The translations under genes and the position numbers were made by a program. The notes under the pieces are model-generated. The model did no database searches and had not been told where the DNA came from. It saw only the letters and a list, made by a program, of their open reading frames with translations. From an uncultured Acidimicrobiia bacterium (GTDB taxonomy: Bacteria > Actinomycetota > Acidimicrobiia > Acidimicrobiales > CAIXPF01): a DNA stretch of 64,000 nucleotides. Location: contig CAIXPF010000094.1 of NCBI GenBank assembly GCA_903921205.1, forward strand, positions 1 through 64,000, in the 5' to 3' direction. Positions 46,421-56,065 of this stretch are shown here, one piece after another (within the stretch, counting starts at the first letter, position 1; each line of letters begins with the position of its first letter).

Positions 46421-47293
46421 ATGCGTATCGGAGTGGTTTTCCCCAGCAACGAGATCGGCGGCGACACCGGGGCGGTGCGGGCCTTCGCCCAGGCCGCCGA
46501 GTCCCTCGGCTACGCCCACATCGAGGCGTTCGACCACGTGGTCGGCCAGCCCGGCGACTATGCCGGGCGGCTGTGGCGTGAGCCGTTCGTCTTCTTCGGG
46601 TACCTCGCCGCCATCACCAGCCGTATCGAGCTGGCGACCGGCATCATCATCCTGCCGCAGCGCCAGACCGCGCTCGCCGCCAAGCAGGCGGCCGAGGTCG
46701 ACCTGTGGAGCGACGGCCGCCTGCGCCTGGGCCTCGGGGTCGGGTGGAACCCCTTCGAGTTCGACGCCCTCGACCAGGACTTCACCCGGCGGGGCAAGCG
46801 GATGGACGCCCAGATCGCCGCGCTGCGGACCCTGTGGTCGGCCAAGGTCGTCGACGTACGGGTCGGCGACGAGGCCATCAGCGGCGGGGGGATGGACCCG
46901 CTGCCGACCCGGCAGATCCCGATCTGGATCGGCGGCCGCTCCGCAGCGGCGTACCGGCGGGCGGTCACGCTGGGCCAGGGCTGGCTGTCGAACTTCCAGG
47001 ACCACCTGGGCAACGACCGCGAGGCGTTCATCGCGGCGAAGGCCGAGCTGGTCGCCGCCGCCGGGGGCAGCCTGCCCGCCGGGTTCGGCATCGAGAGCTG
47101 GACCAGCCCGGGCCGCACCTCGCCCGACTCGTGGGCCGCCGAGGCGACCGAATGGGCCGAGCTCGGGGTCACCCACCTCTCGCTGCGTACCGACGAGTCG
47201 CGACGCGACCAGCCGGTGCGCCCCCGTTCGATCGACGAACACCTCGACCTGATGCAGCGCTACGCCGAAGCGGTCGGCAACCTCGGCGGCTGA
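46421..47293 (+). CDS. LLM class oxidoreductase (F420-type subgroup likely)
   Basis: MRIGVVFPSNEIGGDTGAVRAFAQAAESLGYAHIEAFDHV, LRLGLGVGWNPFEF. Confidence 0.9.
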   Translation: MRIGVVFPSNEIGGDTGAVRAFAQAAESLGYAHIEAFDHVVGQPGDYAGRLWREPFVFFGYLAAITSRIELATGIIILPQRQTALAAKQAAEVDLWSDGRLRLGLGVGWNPFEFDALDQDFTRRGKRMDAQIAALRTLWSAKVVDVRVGDEAISGGGMDPLPTRQIPIWIGGRSAAAYRRAVTLGQGWLSNFQDHLGNDREAFIAAKAELVAAAGGSLPAGFGIESWTSPGRTSPDSWAAEATEWAELGVTHLSLRTDESRRDQPVRPRSIDEHLDLMQRYAEAVGNLGG

Positions 47294-47307
47294 ACCGACC
47301 CGGCCCC

Positions 47308-47338
47308 GGGCTGCGCCGATCCGCGATCGGCACAGCCC
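47308..47338. terminator. hairpin between convergent genes
   Basis: GGGCTGcGCCGATC-CGC-GATCGGCaCAGCCC, one mismatch. Confidence 0.6.
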
Positions 47339-47350
47339 GAACGGCCTCGG

Positions 47351-48070
47351 TCAGCTGTGCATGCCGCCGTCGACGACGAACTCCTGGCCGGTGCAGTAGC
47401 TCGCCTCCTCCGAGAGCAGGAACAGCACCAGCGAACCGACCTCGTCGGGAGCGGCGGCGCGGCCCAGCGGCACGCTGCGCAGCATCTTGGGCTTGTCGAA
47501 GTCCTTGGTCATCTCGGTGTCGATGATGCCGGGGTGCACCGAGTTGACCCGGATGCCCTTGGGTCCGAGCTCCTTGGCCGCCACCTTGGTCATGCCGCGC
47601 ACCGCGAACTTCGAGGCGGTGTAGGCCATCGAGCCGAACACCCCTTCGAGCCCGGCCACCGAGGAGATGTTCACGATGGAGCCGCTGTTCTGCGCCATCA
47701 TCGGCCCGGTCACCGCACGCATCCCCAGGAACACGCCGGTCTGGTTGACGGCGATGACCCGGTTCCAGTCGGCGAGCTGGTAGTTCGCCAGCCGGGCAGC
47801 GTGCAGGATGCCGGCGTTGTTGACCAGCCCGTCGATGCGCCCGTGACGCTCCACGATCGCCGTGACGACCGACGCCCACTGCTCCTCGGAGGTGACGTCG
47901 AGGTGGTGGTAATCGGCGCCGAGCTCGCCCGCGGCGCGCTCACCCTCCTCGTCGAGGACATCGGCCAGCACCACCGTGGCACCTTCGGCGAGGGCCATGC
48001 GGCCTTCGGCCAGACCCTGGCCCCGCGCCCCGCCGGTGATCAGTACAACCTTGTTGTCGAGCTTTCCCAT
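47351..48070 (-). CDS. SDR family oxidoreductase
   Basis: VVLITGGARGQGLAE, NNAGI, SSVAGLEGVFGSMAYTASKFA. Confidence 0.93.
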   Translation of the reverse strand: MGKLDNKVVLITGGARGQGLAEGRMALAEGATVVLADVLDEEGERAAGELGADYHHLDVTSEEQWASVVTAIVERHGRIDGLVNNAGILHAARLANYQLADWNRVIAVNQTGVFLGMRAVTGPMMAQNSGSIVNISSVAGLEGVFGSMAYTASKFAVRGMTKVAAKELGPKGIRVNSVHPGIIDTEMTKDFDKPKMLRSVPLGRAAAPDEVGSLVLFLLSEEASYCTGQEFVVDGGMHS

Positions 48071-48128
48071 GCACTGATGCGTAGCACCTGGCGACCGGTC
48101 GGCGCCCGACGTCGCGCCCACGATGCTC

Positions 48129-48168
48129 CCGGCCCGGCCGCGGGGCTGCCGCGCCCCGGCCGGGCCGG
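48129..48168 (-). terminator. GC-rich hairpin downstream of SDR 48175-49080
   Basis: CCGGCCCGGC / GCCGGGCCGG arms. Confidence 0.45.
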
Positions 48169-48174
48169 TCCGGC

Positions 48175-49080
48175 TCAGAACTCGGGCATCACCGGTTCGG
48201 GCGTGGCGGCCCGTGCGACGAGGTCGGGTACCACGGCGCCGAGCTGCGCGGGGTCCCAGCGGTCGTCCTGCTGGACGAACGGACCTCGGTGGAACCCTTC
48301 GATGACGCCGATCCGGCCGCCCATCACCTCGAACACCCGGCCGGTGATCCCCGCCGACTCGGTGCTGCCCAGCCAGGTGACCAGCGGGGCGATGTTCTCC
48401 GGGTCGGTCCAGTGGTAGAGGTCCTTGTCCCGCTCGACCCCGAGGCCGAGCGGCTCGGTCATCCGGGTACGGGCCGCAGGGGCGATGGCGTTGCAGGTCA
48501 CGCCGTAGCGGGCGAGCTCCTTGGCCGCGACCAGGGTGAAGCCCACGATGCCGGCCTTCGCCGCGGCGTAGTTGGCCTGGCCGGGGTTGCCGAACAGGCC
48601 CGAGCCGGAGCTGGTGGAGATGATGCGGCCGTCCACCTTCTCGCCGGCCTTGGTCTGGTCACGCCAGTACTGGGCGGCGACGTGGCTCGGCGCGTAGGTG
48701 CCCTTGAGGTGGACCCGCATGACGGCGTCCCACTCGTCCTCGGCCATGTTCGCCAGGACCCGGTCGCGCAGCGTGCCGGCGTTGTTGACCAGCACGTCGA
48801 GCCGGCCGAAGTGGTCGATGGCGGTCTGGATCAGGTTGCGGGCACCGGCGGCGTCGGCGATGTCGTCGGTGTTGGCCACCGCCTGCGCGCCCATCGCCCG
48901 GATCTCCGCCGCCACCTCCTCGGCCGGGCCGGTCGCCGCGCCGGAGCCGTCCACCCCGCCGCCGAGATCGTTCACCACGACCCTGGCGCCCTGCGACGCG
49001 AACTCGAGGGCGTGGCCACGGCCGATCCCGCGTCCGGCACCGGTGATGATGACGACCCGACCCTCACAGATTCCGCTCAT
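48175..49080 (-). CDS. SDR family oxidoreductase (HSD17B4/MFE-like)
   Basis: VVIITGAGRGIGRGHALEFASQGARVVVNDLGGGVDGSG, NYAAAKAGI. Confidence 0.93.
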   Translation of the reverse strand: MSGICEGRVVIITGAGRGIGRGHALEFASQGARVVVNDLGGGVDGSGAATGPAEEVAAEIRAMGAQAVANTDDIADAAGARNLIQTAIDHFGRLDVLVNNAGTLRDRVLANMAEDEWDAVMRVHLKGTYAPSHVAAQYWRDQTKAGEKVDGRIISTSSGSGLFGNPGQANYAAAKAGIVGFTLVAAKELARYGVTCNAIAPAARTRMTEPLGLGVERDKDLYHWTDPENIAPLVTWLGSTESAGITGRVFEVMGGRIGVIEGFHRGPFVQQDDRWDPAQLGAVVPDLVARAATPEPVMPEF

Positions 49081-49192
49081 GGTTCTCGTACACCTTCGTT
49101 CGCTACGGCTGGTTCGAGGCCGGACCCTACCCCTGGGGCCCGACCGGCGAACAGCTAACGTCACCCCATCGTTCCGGGGGAAGGGGCCGTCG

Positions 49193-50080
49193 ATGTTCAC
49201 CGTGGGGAAGCTGTTCCACCTCGCCCACCTCGTCGAGGACCTCGACGCCGTCGACCGCTGGTACGACGACGTCTTCGCCTGCAACCGGTACTACCGGCGC
49301 TTCGAGAAGGCGGCCCAGCGCGAGGCGTCGCTGCTCATCGTCGGCGACATGTGCATGGAGCCGATCCAGCCGTCGGTTGCCCCCGAGGCCGCCGGTTCGG
49401 TGCTCAACCGGTTCAAGGCGCGCTACGGCAACCGGCTGCACTCCATTGCCTGGTACGTCGACGACATCACCGCGCTGTCGGGGGCGCTCGCCGAGCGGGA
49501 CATCCGCCAGGTCGGCCTACGGGGCGAGGCGATCACCGATCCGAAGAAGGCCGTCGCGGTGTGGACCCACCCGCGGGACACCCATGCCCTTCTCGAGTTC
49601 TGCGAGCCGGGCTTCGCCGCCGACCCCCGCCTCGAGCCGGGCTGGTCGAGCCGGTTCTGGGCCGACGAGCACCCGCTGCGGATCCCCCGCACCTCCCACA
49701 TCACCGTGCTGGTCGACCACCTCGACGGGGCCGGTGCGGTCTACGGCGACGCGCTGCTCGGCCGCCTGCTGCATCAGCACACCGATGCCGACGGGACGCA
49801 GCGGGCCTTCTGGGCGGTCGGTGAGGAGACGGTGATCGAGGCGGTGGTACCGGGCCGCGCCGACAGCGCCGAGGGCCGCGACCACGCCGCCAACGGCGAG
49901 GGCGTCCACGCCATCGTCTTCGCCACCACCGACCTCGACGGCGCAGCGACGTTCCTGCGCAGCAAGGACCAGCGACTCGAACCGGCCGGGCCCGACACCG
50001 TGTTCGTCGACGGCGAGGATTCCTTCGGCCTGCGGGTCGGCTTCACCCGCGCCGCCATCCCGGGCGACACCCGCGCCTGA
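49193..50080 (+). CDS. VOC-family protein
   Basis: FHLAHLVEDLDAVDRWYDDVFAC and second betaalphabeta repeat TSHITVLVDHLDGAGAVYGDALLG. Confidence 0.8.
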   Translation: MFTVGKLFHLAHLVEDLDAVDRWYDDVFACNRYYRRFEKAAQREASLLIVGDMCMEPIQPSVAPEAAGSVLNRFKARYGNRLHSIAWYVDDITALSGALAERDIRQVGLRGEAITDPKKAVAVWTHPRDTHALLEFCEPGFAADPRLEPGWSSRFWADEHPLRIPRTSHITVLVDHLDGAGAVYGDALLGRLLHQHTDADGTQRAFWAVGEETVIEAVVPGRADSAEGRDHAANGEGVHAIVFATTDLDGAATFLRSKDQRLEPAGPDTVFVDGEDSFGLRVGFTRAAIPGDTRA

Positions 50081-50162
50081 AGCGACACGGCCGGATGTCC
50101 GAGAGCACCCGGCCGTCGGCGAGGGATGCAGAACGGGGAACGCGCGACGACCGACGAGGTCG

Positions 50163-50654
50163 TCAGCTCACGACGTGGACGATGTCCTGGACCAGCAGCA
50201 CGGCCAGCAGGCTCATGATCCCCAGCGCCACCAGCGACACCGGCCAGCGGAAGCGGTGGTCGGCCTGGAAGAACCGACGGATGGTGAACACGTCGCAGGT
50301 CATGGCGATCACCCCGATGATGATGCCGAGCACCGGCCCCACCCCGGCGGCGAAGCTGGCCATCGGCAGCACGAACGGGAAGATCACGTAGGTGAGCGTG
50401 CAGCGCAGCGCCGAGATCAGCATCGAACGCCGGAACGACTTGTACACCGCAGCGTCGGAGACGCCGGTCGGCCGTTCCTCGATGCGCAGCAGACGCCACA
50501 CCAGCTGATCGGCGCGCGACCGCTGCACGGCGGGACGGGCCCCGTGGTCGATGGGACAGCCGCCGGCGGCGGTACCGGCCGGGCCGTGGGCGACGGGGCA
50601 ACCAGAGCCTTGCGGGGGGGCAACGGTGGACGGGGAGGCCGACACGGGCTGCAT
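50163..50654 (-). CDS. small multi-TM protein with N-terminal CP-H motifs
   Basis: MQPVSASPSTVAPPQGSGCPVAHGPAGTAAGGCPIDHGARP then hydrophobic segments. Confidence 0.72.
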   Translation of the reverse strand: MQPVSASPSTVAPPQGSGCPVAHGPAGTAAGGCPIDHGARPAVQRSRADQLVWRLLRIEERPTGVSDAAVYKSFRRSMLISALRCTLTYVIFPFVLPMASFAAGVGPVLGIIIGVIAMTCDVFTIRRFFQADHRFRWPVSLVALGIMSLLAVLLVQDIVHVVS

Positions 50655-50732
50655 GGTTCCCACACTAGGCCCCGGGCTGCGCGGACACCTCGCCGCCGGA
50701 CCGTCCCGGATCCACCGAACCGCCGGCGAGGG

Positions 50733-51905
50733 TCAAGGCCGATGGAGAGGGAGGCGCACCGTGACGGCGGCGCCGCCCTCGGGCCTGTTCGCGGCAACGA
50801 CCGACCCGCCGTGTGCGTGCACCACCGCTGCGACGATGGACAGACCCAGCCCGGCCGATCCGCCCTCGTCGAAGCGCCCGAAGCGGTCGAAGAGGTGCGG
50901 CAGCGCCGCAGCGTCGAAGCCGGGACCGTCGTCGAGCACCCGAAGCACCGCCTCACCGCCCTCGACCGTGGTGTGCAGACTTACCCGACCGGCCCGTCGG
51001 CAGGCGTTGCGCACCAGGTTGTCGACGGCCTGGCGCAGCAACGGGGCATCGGCGTCGACCACGACCGGCGGCCCGGGCGGGGCGTCGAGAACGACGCCGT
51101 CGCGATCGTTGGCCGCCATGACCTCCTCGCCGAGCAGATCGAGGCGCAACGGTGCTCGCTGCAGACGAAGCTGTCCCGACGCCAGCCGAGCAGCGTCCAA
51201 CAGCTGCTCGACCCCGACCGCAGCCCGTTCCGAGGCGGCGCGCACCTCCGACAAGACCCGGACGTACTCCTCGGTGCTGCGCGGCCGGGCCAGGGCCTGG
51301 CTGCTCGAGGCCCGGATGACGGCGAGCGGGGTGCGCATCTCGTGCGCCGCGTCGGCCAGCAGCGCCTCCTGGCGGGCGACGCGCCGGTCGGCACCGGCGG
51401 TGAGCCGACGGCGGGCGAGCTCGGCCGCGACCGTGCCCACCGCCAGGGCCACGACGGCACCCGCTACCACCGCGAGGTGGCCGCGCCGCCGCTCCCCCGC
51501 CGGGCGGTCGAGATCGACCAGGGTGACGAGGGCCTCCCCCGTTGCCCACGGCCGCCCGAACGCCGCGAAGGCGCGGCCGTTCTCGCTGAAGTCACGCCGG
51601 GTGGGGTACTGCACCGCCTCCTGCAGCAGACCGTTCCAGGGAGGCTCCACATCGGAGACCCCCAACGCCTCGAGCGGACCGCGACCATCGGTGCGCCACG
51701 TCCCGTCCACGGCCCGACCGGCGCCGGTGCCGACCAGGCGCATGGCGTTGTCGAGCTGCTCGTCGGCACGGGCACGCAGGGACCGCTCGGCTGCGGTGTC
51801 GACGGCGTGCCACGCCATCGCCGACACCAGCAGGACCGGCACCGCCACCAGCGCAGCACCGCGGGCCCATCGGCGCCTGCGTACACCGCCCGCAGCGGGG
51901 CTCAT
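50733..51905 (-). CDS. sensor histidine kinase
   Basis: LLADAAHEMRTPLAVIRASS (H-box), LVRNACR (N-box), RVLDDGPGFD, GLGLSIVAAVVHAHGG. Confidence 0.94.
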   Translation of the reverse strand: MSPAAGGVRRRRWARGAALVAVPVLLVSAMAWHAVDTAAERSLRARADEQLDNAMRLVGTGAGRAVDGTWRTDGRGPLEALGVSDVEPPWNGLLQEAVQYPTRRDFSENGRAFAAFGRPWATGEALVTLVDLDRPAGERRRGHLAVVAGAVVALAVGTVAAELARRRLTAGADRRVARQEALLADAAHEMRTPLAVIRASSSQALARPRSTEEYVRVLSEVRAASERAAVGVEQLLDAARLASGQLRLQRAPLRLDLLGEEVMAANDRDGVVLDAPPGPPVVVDADAPLLRQAVDNLVRNACRRAGRVSLHTTVEGGEAVLRVLDDGPGFDAAALPHLFDRFGRFDEGGSAGLGLSIVAAVVHAHGGSVVAANRPEGGAAVTVRLPLHRP

Positions 51906-52576
51906 CGGGTCGGCCCGATCCGGAAACCGACCCCGCGCACCGTCTCGACCGGGTTCTGCAACCCGGTGACGTCGAGCTTGCGACGCAGGTTGGCCACGTG
52001 GGCATCGACCACGTTCGAGCCGCCCTCGTAGTGAGCGTCCCAGACATGCTCCAGCAGCTCGGACCGGCTCACCACCCGTCCGGCGTGGGTCAGCAGGTAC
52101 TGCAGGAGGGCGAACTCCCGTGGGGTGAGCGGGATCACCACCGCCCCCCGCCAGACCGTGCGGGTCGCGGGGTCGAGCCGCAGGTCACCCGCTTCGAGCA
52201 CCGGGCCGACGACCGACCGGGGCCGGCGCAGCACCGCCCGCAGCCGGGCCGCCAGCTCGGGATGGTCGAACGGCTTGACCAGGTAGTCGTCGGCACCGCC
52301 GTCGAGGCCGGCCACCTTGTCCGACAGGGTGCTCCGGGCGGTCAGGATCAGCACGGCGGTGGGCAGGCCCCGGTCCCGGACCTGGCGGCTCAGAACCGAC
52401 CCGTCGCCGTCGGGCAGGCCCAGGTCGAGAACCACGGCGTCGTACTCGTGCACCGCCAGGTGCAGGTCGGCATCGGCCACGGTGGTGACGAGATCGGTGG
52501 CGTAGCCCTCCTCGCGCAGGCCACGGGCCAGAACCGGGCCCAGGTGGGGATCGTCCTCGACCAGCAGCACCCGCAT
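51902..52576 (-). CDS. OmpR-family response regulator
   Basis: MRVLLVEDDPHLGPVLARGL, VVLDLGLPDGDG, DDYLVKPF, winged-helix C-terminus. Confidence 0.94.
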   Translation of the reverse strand: MRVLLVEDDPHLGPVLARGLREEGYATDLVTTVADADLHLAVHEYDAVVLDLGLPDGDGSVLSRQVRDRGLPTAVLILTARSTLSDKVAGLDGGADDYLVKPFDHPELAARLRAVLRRPRSVVGPVLEAGDLRLDPATRTVWRGAVVIPLTPREFALLQYLLTHAGRVVSRSELLEHVWDAHYEGGSNVVDAHVANLRRKLDVTGLQNPVETVRGVGFRIGPTR

Positions 52577-52676
52577 CGGAACCGATTCTGCTCGATCGTC
52601 GCCGACGGTAGGGTCCAAGCGCCCCGGCCCGAACGAGCCGCAGGGGACGGTCATCGTCCCGACCCGCCGGGCCGAC

Positions 52677-54215
52677 TCATCGGAAGCGGTTGTCCCGCAG
52701 CAACTGGGCGGCGTTGCAGGTGGGGTTCGACGGGGCACACCCGGTGTCGGCATCGCCGACCCCGAGCGGGGTGTCGACCCCGTTGCGGATCGTGTTGTCG
52801 CGGATCACCAGCGCCGTGTCGGCGTACGCCGGGCTGGGGTTGGCGGGCGTGCCGGGCTGCGGGGCGGTCCACGGGCCGGGCACGAAGAAGTGCTGCCACC
52901 GGCTGTTCACACCGGTCGAGTTGTCGATGGTGTTGCCCTCGATCCGGACGTCGAGGTTCGGGATGCGCACGAAGTTGGTGCCGTCGTCCCGGGCGGTGGT
53001 CCCCCAACCGCCGGCGTCGAGACGGGCCCGGCACGCCGCAGTGTCGCCGTCGCAGCCACGGCCGCCGAAGGTCACCTCGACGAGATGGCTACGCGCCCCG
53101 ACCCGTTCGAGCAGGTTGGCGGTCATGAGGATGTCGCGACCGCCGTTGACCCCGAGGCCGGCGCCGAAGGTGTCGTGGATGCGGTTGCCCCGCACCACCA
53201 CGTGTTCGGCCTCGTAGGTGAGGTGCGGGACCATGAGGAACTCGAGTCCGGTGCCCTGACCGGCGGTGAAGCCCCCGGTCCCGCAGCCGAAGATCTCGTT
53301 GTCCTCGACGATGATGTCGGCCGAGCCGCCCTTGACGTAGACGCACCAGTCGTCGGCGTCGTGGATCCGGTTCCGGCTGATGCGTCCTCCGTGCACGGCC
53401 ACGAAGTCGATGGCATTGTCCCATGCGCCGCCGATGTCGCTGTCCTCGACCACCACGTCGGTCGACTGGTTGACCTTCAGGGTCTCGTGCGCAGCCCGGT
53501 TCCCGCCGTCGAGGACCACCCGGCGCAGGGTCAGACGGTCGCAGCGCTCGCAGTGGAAGGCGTCGCCGCCGGCAGCGATGCGCACACCCTCGACCAGCAG
53601 CGAGCGGACATCGAATACGTTGAGATCACCGAGCAGCACCGCAGTGCCCGGGCCGTCCGCGGCCACCAGTTCGATCGGGGCTGCCGGCGTGCCCCAGCGC
53701 GACTCCCAGTAGTTGGGCAGCGTGTCACGTCCGTAGGTCCCGGCTGCGATGTTGACCCGGACCCCGGCGGTCAGGACCGTACTCATCGGTATCCGTCGCC
53801 AGGCCTCGGCCACCGTTCGCAATGCGGCCTGGCGCGACGCCCCGGTGGCGGCATCGTTGCCGTTGGGCGCGACCCACAGCATCCGCATACCCGACGGTGT
53901 GGTGGTCGTGGTCGACGACGTGGTGGTCGTGGTCGTTGCGACCGGCCGGGTCGTGGTCGTTGCGACCGGCCGGGTCGTGGTCGTTGCGACCGGCCGGGTC
54001 GTGGTCGATCGCGGCCGGGCCGTGGTCGTGGTCCTCGGCCGGGCAATGGTCGTGGTGGTCCGGTGCTGTGCCCGGGCATGGTTGTGGCGGGTCACCGCGC
54101 CGGTCTCCGAGGCGCCCGCAGGCGGGAAGGCCACCAGCACGGCCAGCACCGCGCCGGTCACCGCCGCCACGCCCCAACGGAGCTTTCGAAGTGATCGTCG
54201 ACCGGGTTCACGCAT
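52677..54215 (-). CDS. secreted right-handed parallel beta-helix protein with Thr-rich linker
   Basis: Signal-like N-terminus, (RPVATTTT)n linker, repeated I(V/S)xNxIxD rungs with paired Cys. Confidence 0.82.
   Translation of the reverse strand: MREPGRRSLRKLRWGVAAVTGAVLAVLVAFPPAGASETGAVTRHNHARAQHRTTTTIARPRTTTTARPRSTTTRPVATTTTRPVATTTTRPVATTTTTTSSTTTTTPSGMRMLWVAPNGNDAATGASRQAALRTVAEAWRRIPMSTVLTAGVRVNIAAGTYGRDTLPNYWESRWGTPAAPIELVAADGPGTAVLLGDLNVFDVRSLLVEGVRIAAGGDAFHCERCDRLTLRRVVLDGGNRAAHETLKVNQSTDVVVEDSDIGGAWDNAIDFVAVHGGRISRNRIHDADDWCVYVKGGSADIIVEDNEIFGCGTGGFTAGQGTGLEFLMVPHLTYEAEHVVVRGNRIHDTFGAGLGVNGGRDILMTANLLERVGARSHLVEVTFGGRGCDGDTAACRARLDAGGWGTTARDDGTNFVRIPNLDVRIEGNTIDNSTGVNSRWQHFFVPGPWTAPQPGTPANPSPAYADTALVIRDNTIRNGVDTPLGVGDADTGCAPSNPTCNAAQLLRDNRFR
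53935..54006. repeat. 24-bp tandem repeat x3 in Thr-linker coding region
   Basis: gttgcgaccggccgggtcgtggtc three times. Confidence 0.95.
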
Positions 54216-54314
54216 GGCGCGATCCAACCACAGCCATGCTCAAGGTGTCGTGAGGCCGGCCTTCACAGATCCTTCACGGTTCGTTGCGGACGCGCCGTCC
54301 TGCGTCGGCGTGCG

Positions 54315-55865
54315 TCAACTCCGGTGACCCATCGTCGCCATCGTGCTCACCGGGCTCGAAGGGTCCGGCTTGCCATCCGCCGTCACGTCGACGATGGCCA
54401 TCATGCCGCCGTCCTCGTGGGCGAGGATGTGGCAGTGGAAGACGAATGACCCGGTGAAGGTCTCGAACCGCATCCGGATCACCACCTGGCCGTGCGCCGG
54501 CACCTTGACGATGTCCTGCAGGCTCACCGCGTCGTAACGCTTGCCCTTGACCGACATCACCTGGAAGTCGTTGACGTGGATGTGGAACGGATGGTCCTCG
54601 GCGGTGACGTTCCTGATGGTCCACTCCTCGGTGGTCCCGAGCTGAGGGGTGAACAGCACGGTTCCGTCGAACTGCTTGCCGTTCACGAAGAACTTGCCGG
54701 CCTCGTTGTCCTCGCTGAGCCACACGAGACGGCGCTTGGCGATCACGTCGTGCTCGTAGCCCGGCAGCGGCGCCATCGTGGTCGGTTGCGGGGGCGTCGC
54801 CACCGGATCGCCGGCCACGTTGATCGTCATCAGCACCCGCTCGGGGTACTTGTCGCCGGCCGGGCCCTGGTCGTACGGGAGGGTCCGCAGCTTGTAGGAA
54901 CCCGCCTTCGGCAGCGCGACCAGTACGTCGAACCGCTTGCCGGGCGGCAGCAGCAGCTCGTCCTTCTTCTCGACGCGACCCACCGGGTTGGCGTCCTCGG
55001 CGATGACCGAGAACGCGGCGCCGTCGAGGTGGAGCCGGTACCAGATGTCGGCACTGAAGTTCGCGAGGCGGAGCAGCTGGGTCTGACCGGGCCGGGAGGT
55101 GAGCACCGGGTTGACCATGCCGTTCACCGTCCTGGTGGTCGGCGCCGCTGAGTCGATGTTCTCCGTGACGATCTCGCCGTCGGCGGTGAGCTGGTAGTCG
55201 TGCAGGGCGACGAGGTGCTCGGACAGCCCCGCCTGCAGCTCGGTGGGAAGCAGATCGGTCAACCCGTCGATGATCAGCGTCCCGAACAGCCCGGCCATCA
55301 CCTGCGCCTCGGTGAGCCCGTGCAGGTGGGCGTGGTACCAGTACGTTCCCGGTGCCTGGGTGGTCGGGATGTTCACCACCACGGGGCTGGTGCTGCCCGG
55401 TTCCATGGTCCGCAGCACGTTGTCCGAGATGCCGATCGGCGACACGTGCAGCCCGTGCTCGTGGATGTTCGTCGGCTCGCCGAGGTTGTTGACGACGCTG
55501 AAGGTCAGGGTGTCACCGGGGTCGATGACCAGGGTGGGTCCCATGAACTGCCCGTTCATGGTCATGCCCTTCACCGTGTGGCCGGCGACCTGGTACTCAC
55601 CGTTGTCGAGGTTCAGGGTCAGGGCCAGTGTGCCGTTGCGGCTGCGGAGGACCTCCGGCTCGGTCAACGGCAGGCCCTGGACCGTCGGAAAGGTCGCGGC
55701 GACTGCGGCGCCGCCCTCGGGGGTCGTGGACCGTGGCGGCACGGCGCTGACGACGGCCGCATCCGCAACGTCCGACGAGTCCCCTTCGGCGCAACCTGCC
55801 AGGCCGACCACGCCGATCAGCGCGAGCAGGACGGTGGCGAGCGTTGCTCGACGCGGCACCTGCAT
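54315..55865 (-). CDS. multicopper oxidase, predicted lipoprotein
   Basis: Lipobox VGLAGC; HEHGLH, YWYHAHLHG, HPFHIHVNDF, FVFHCHILAHEDGGMM. Confidence 0.93.
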   Translation of the reverse strand: MQVPRRATLATVLLALIGVVGLAGCAEGDSSDVADAAVVSAVPPRSTTPEGGAAVAATFPTVQGLPLTEPEVLRSRNGTLALTLNLDNGEYQVAGHTVKGMTMNGQFMGPTLVIDPGDTLTFSVVNNLGEPTNIHEHGLHVSPIGISDNVLRTMEPGSTSPVVVNIPTTQAPGTYWYHAHLHGLTEAQVMAGLFGTLIIDGLTDLLPTELQAGLSEHLVALHDYQLTADGEIVTENIDSAAPTTRTVNGMVNPVLTSRPGQTQLLRLANFSADIWYRLHLDGAAFSVIAEDANPVGRVEKKDELLLPPGKRFDVLVALPKAGSYKLRTLPYDQGPAGDKYPERVLMTINVAGDPVATPPQPTTMAPLPGYEHDVIAKRRLVWLSEDNEAGKFFVNGKQFDGTVLFTPQLGTTEEWTIRNVTAEDHPFHIHVNDFQVMSVKGKRYDAVSLQDIVKVPAHGQVVIRMRFETFTGSFVFHCHILAHEDGGMMAIVDVTADGKPDPSSPVSTMATMGHRS

Positions 55866-56065
55866 GTACCCACCCCCGGTCCGCTTCGGCAGAAAGCCCG
55901 TTGGCAGAGCCTACCGTCACGTCCGGGGACCGGCCCGGGAGCGTCCGCCGGGCGAACCGGCGAGGCGGGGCGACCCGCACGAGCGACACGACGACCGTGC
56001 GTCGATGTCGCGGCACGGGGCACCCCGCCGGCAACCCGATCCGCCATCTGGGGCGGCGTTCGGCC

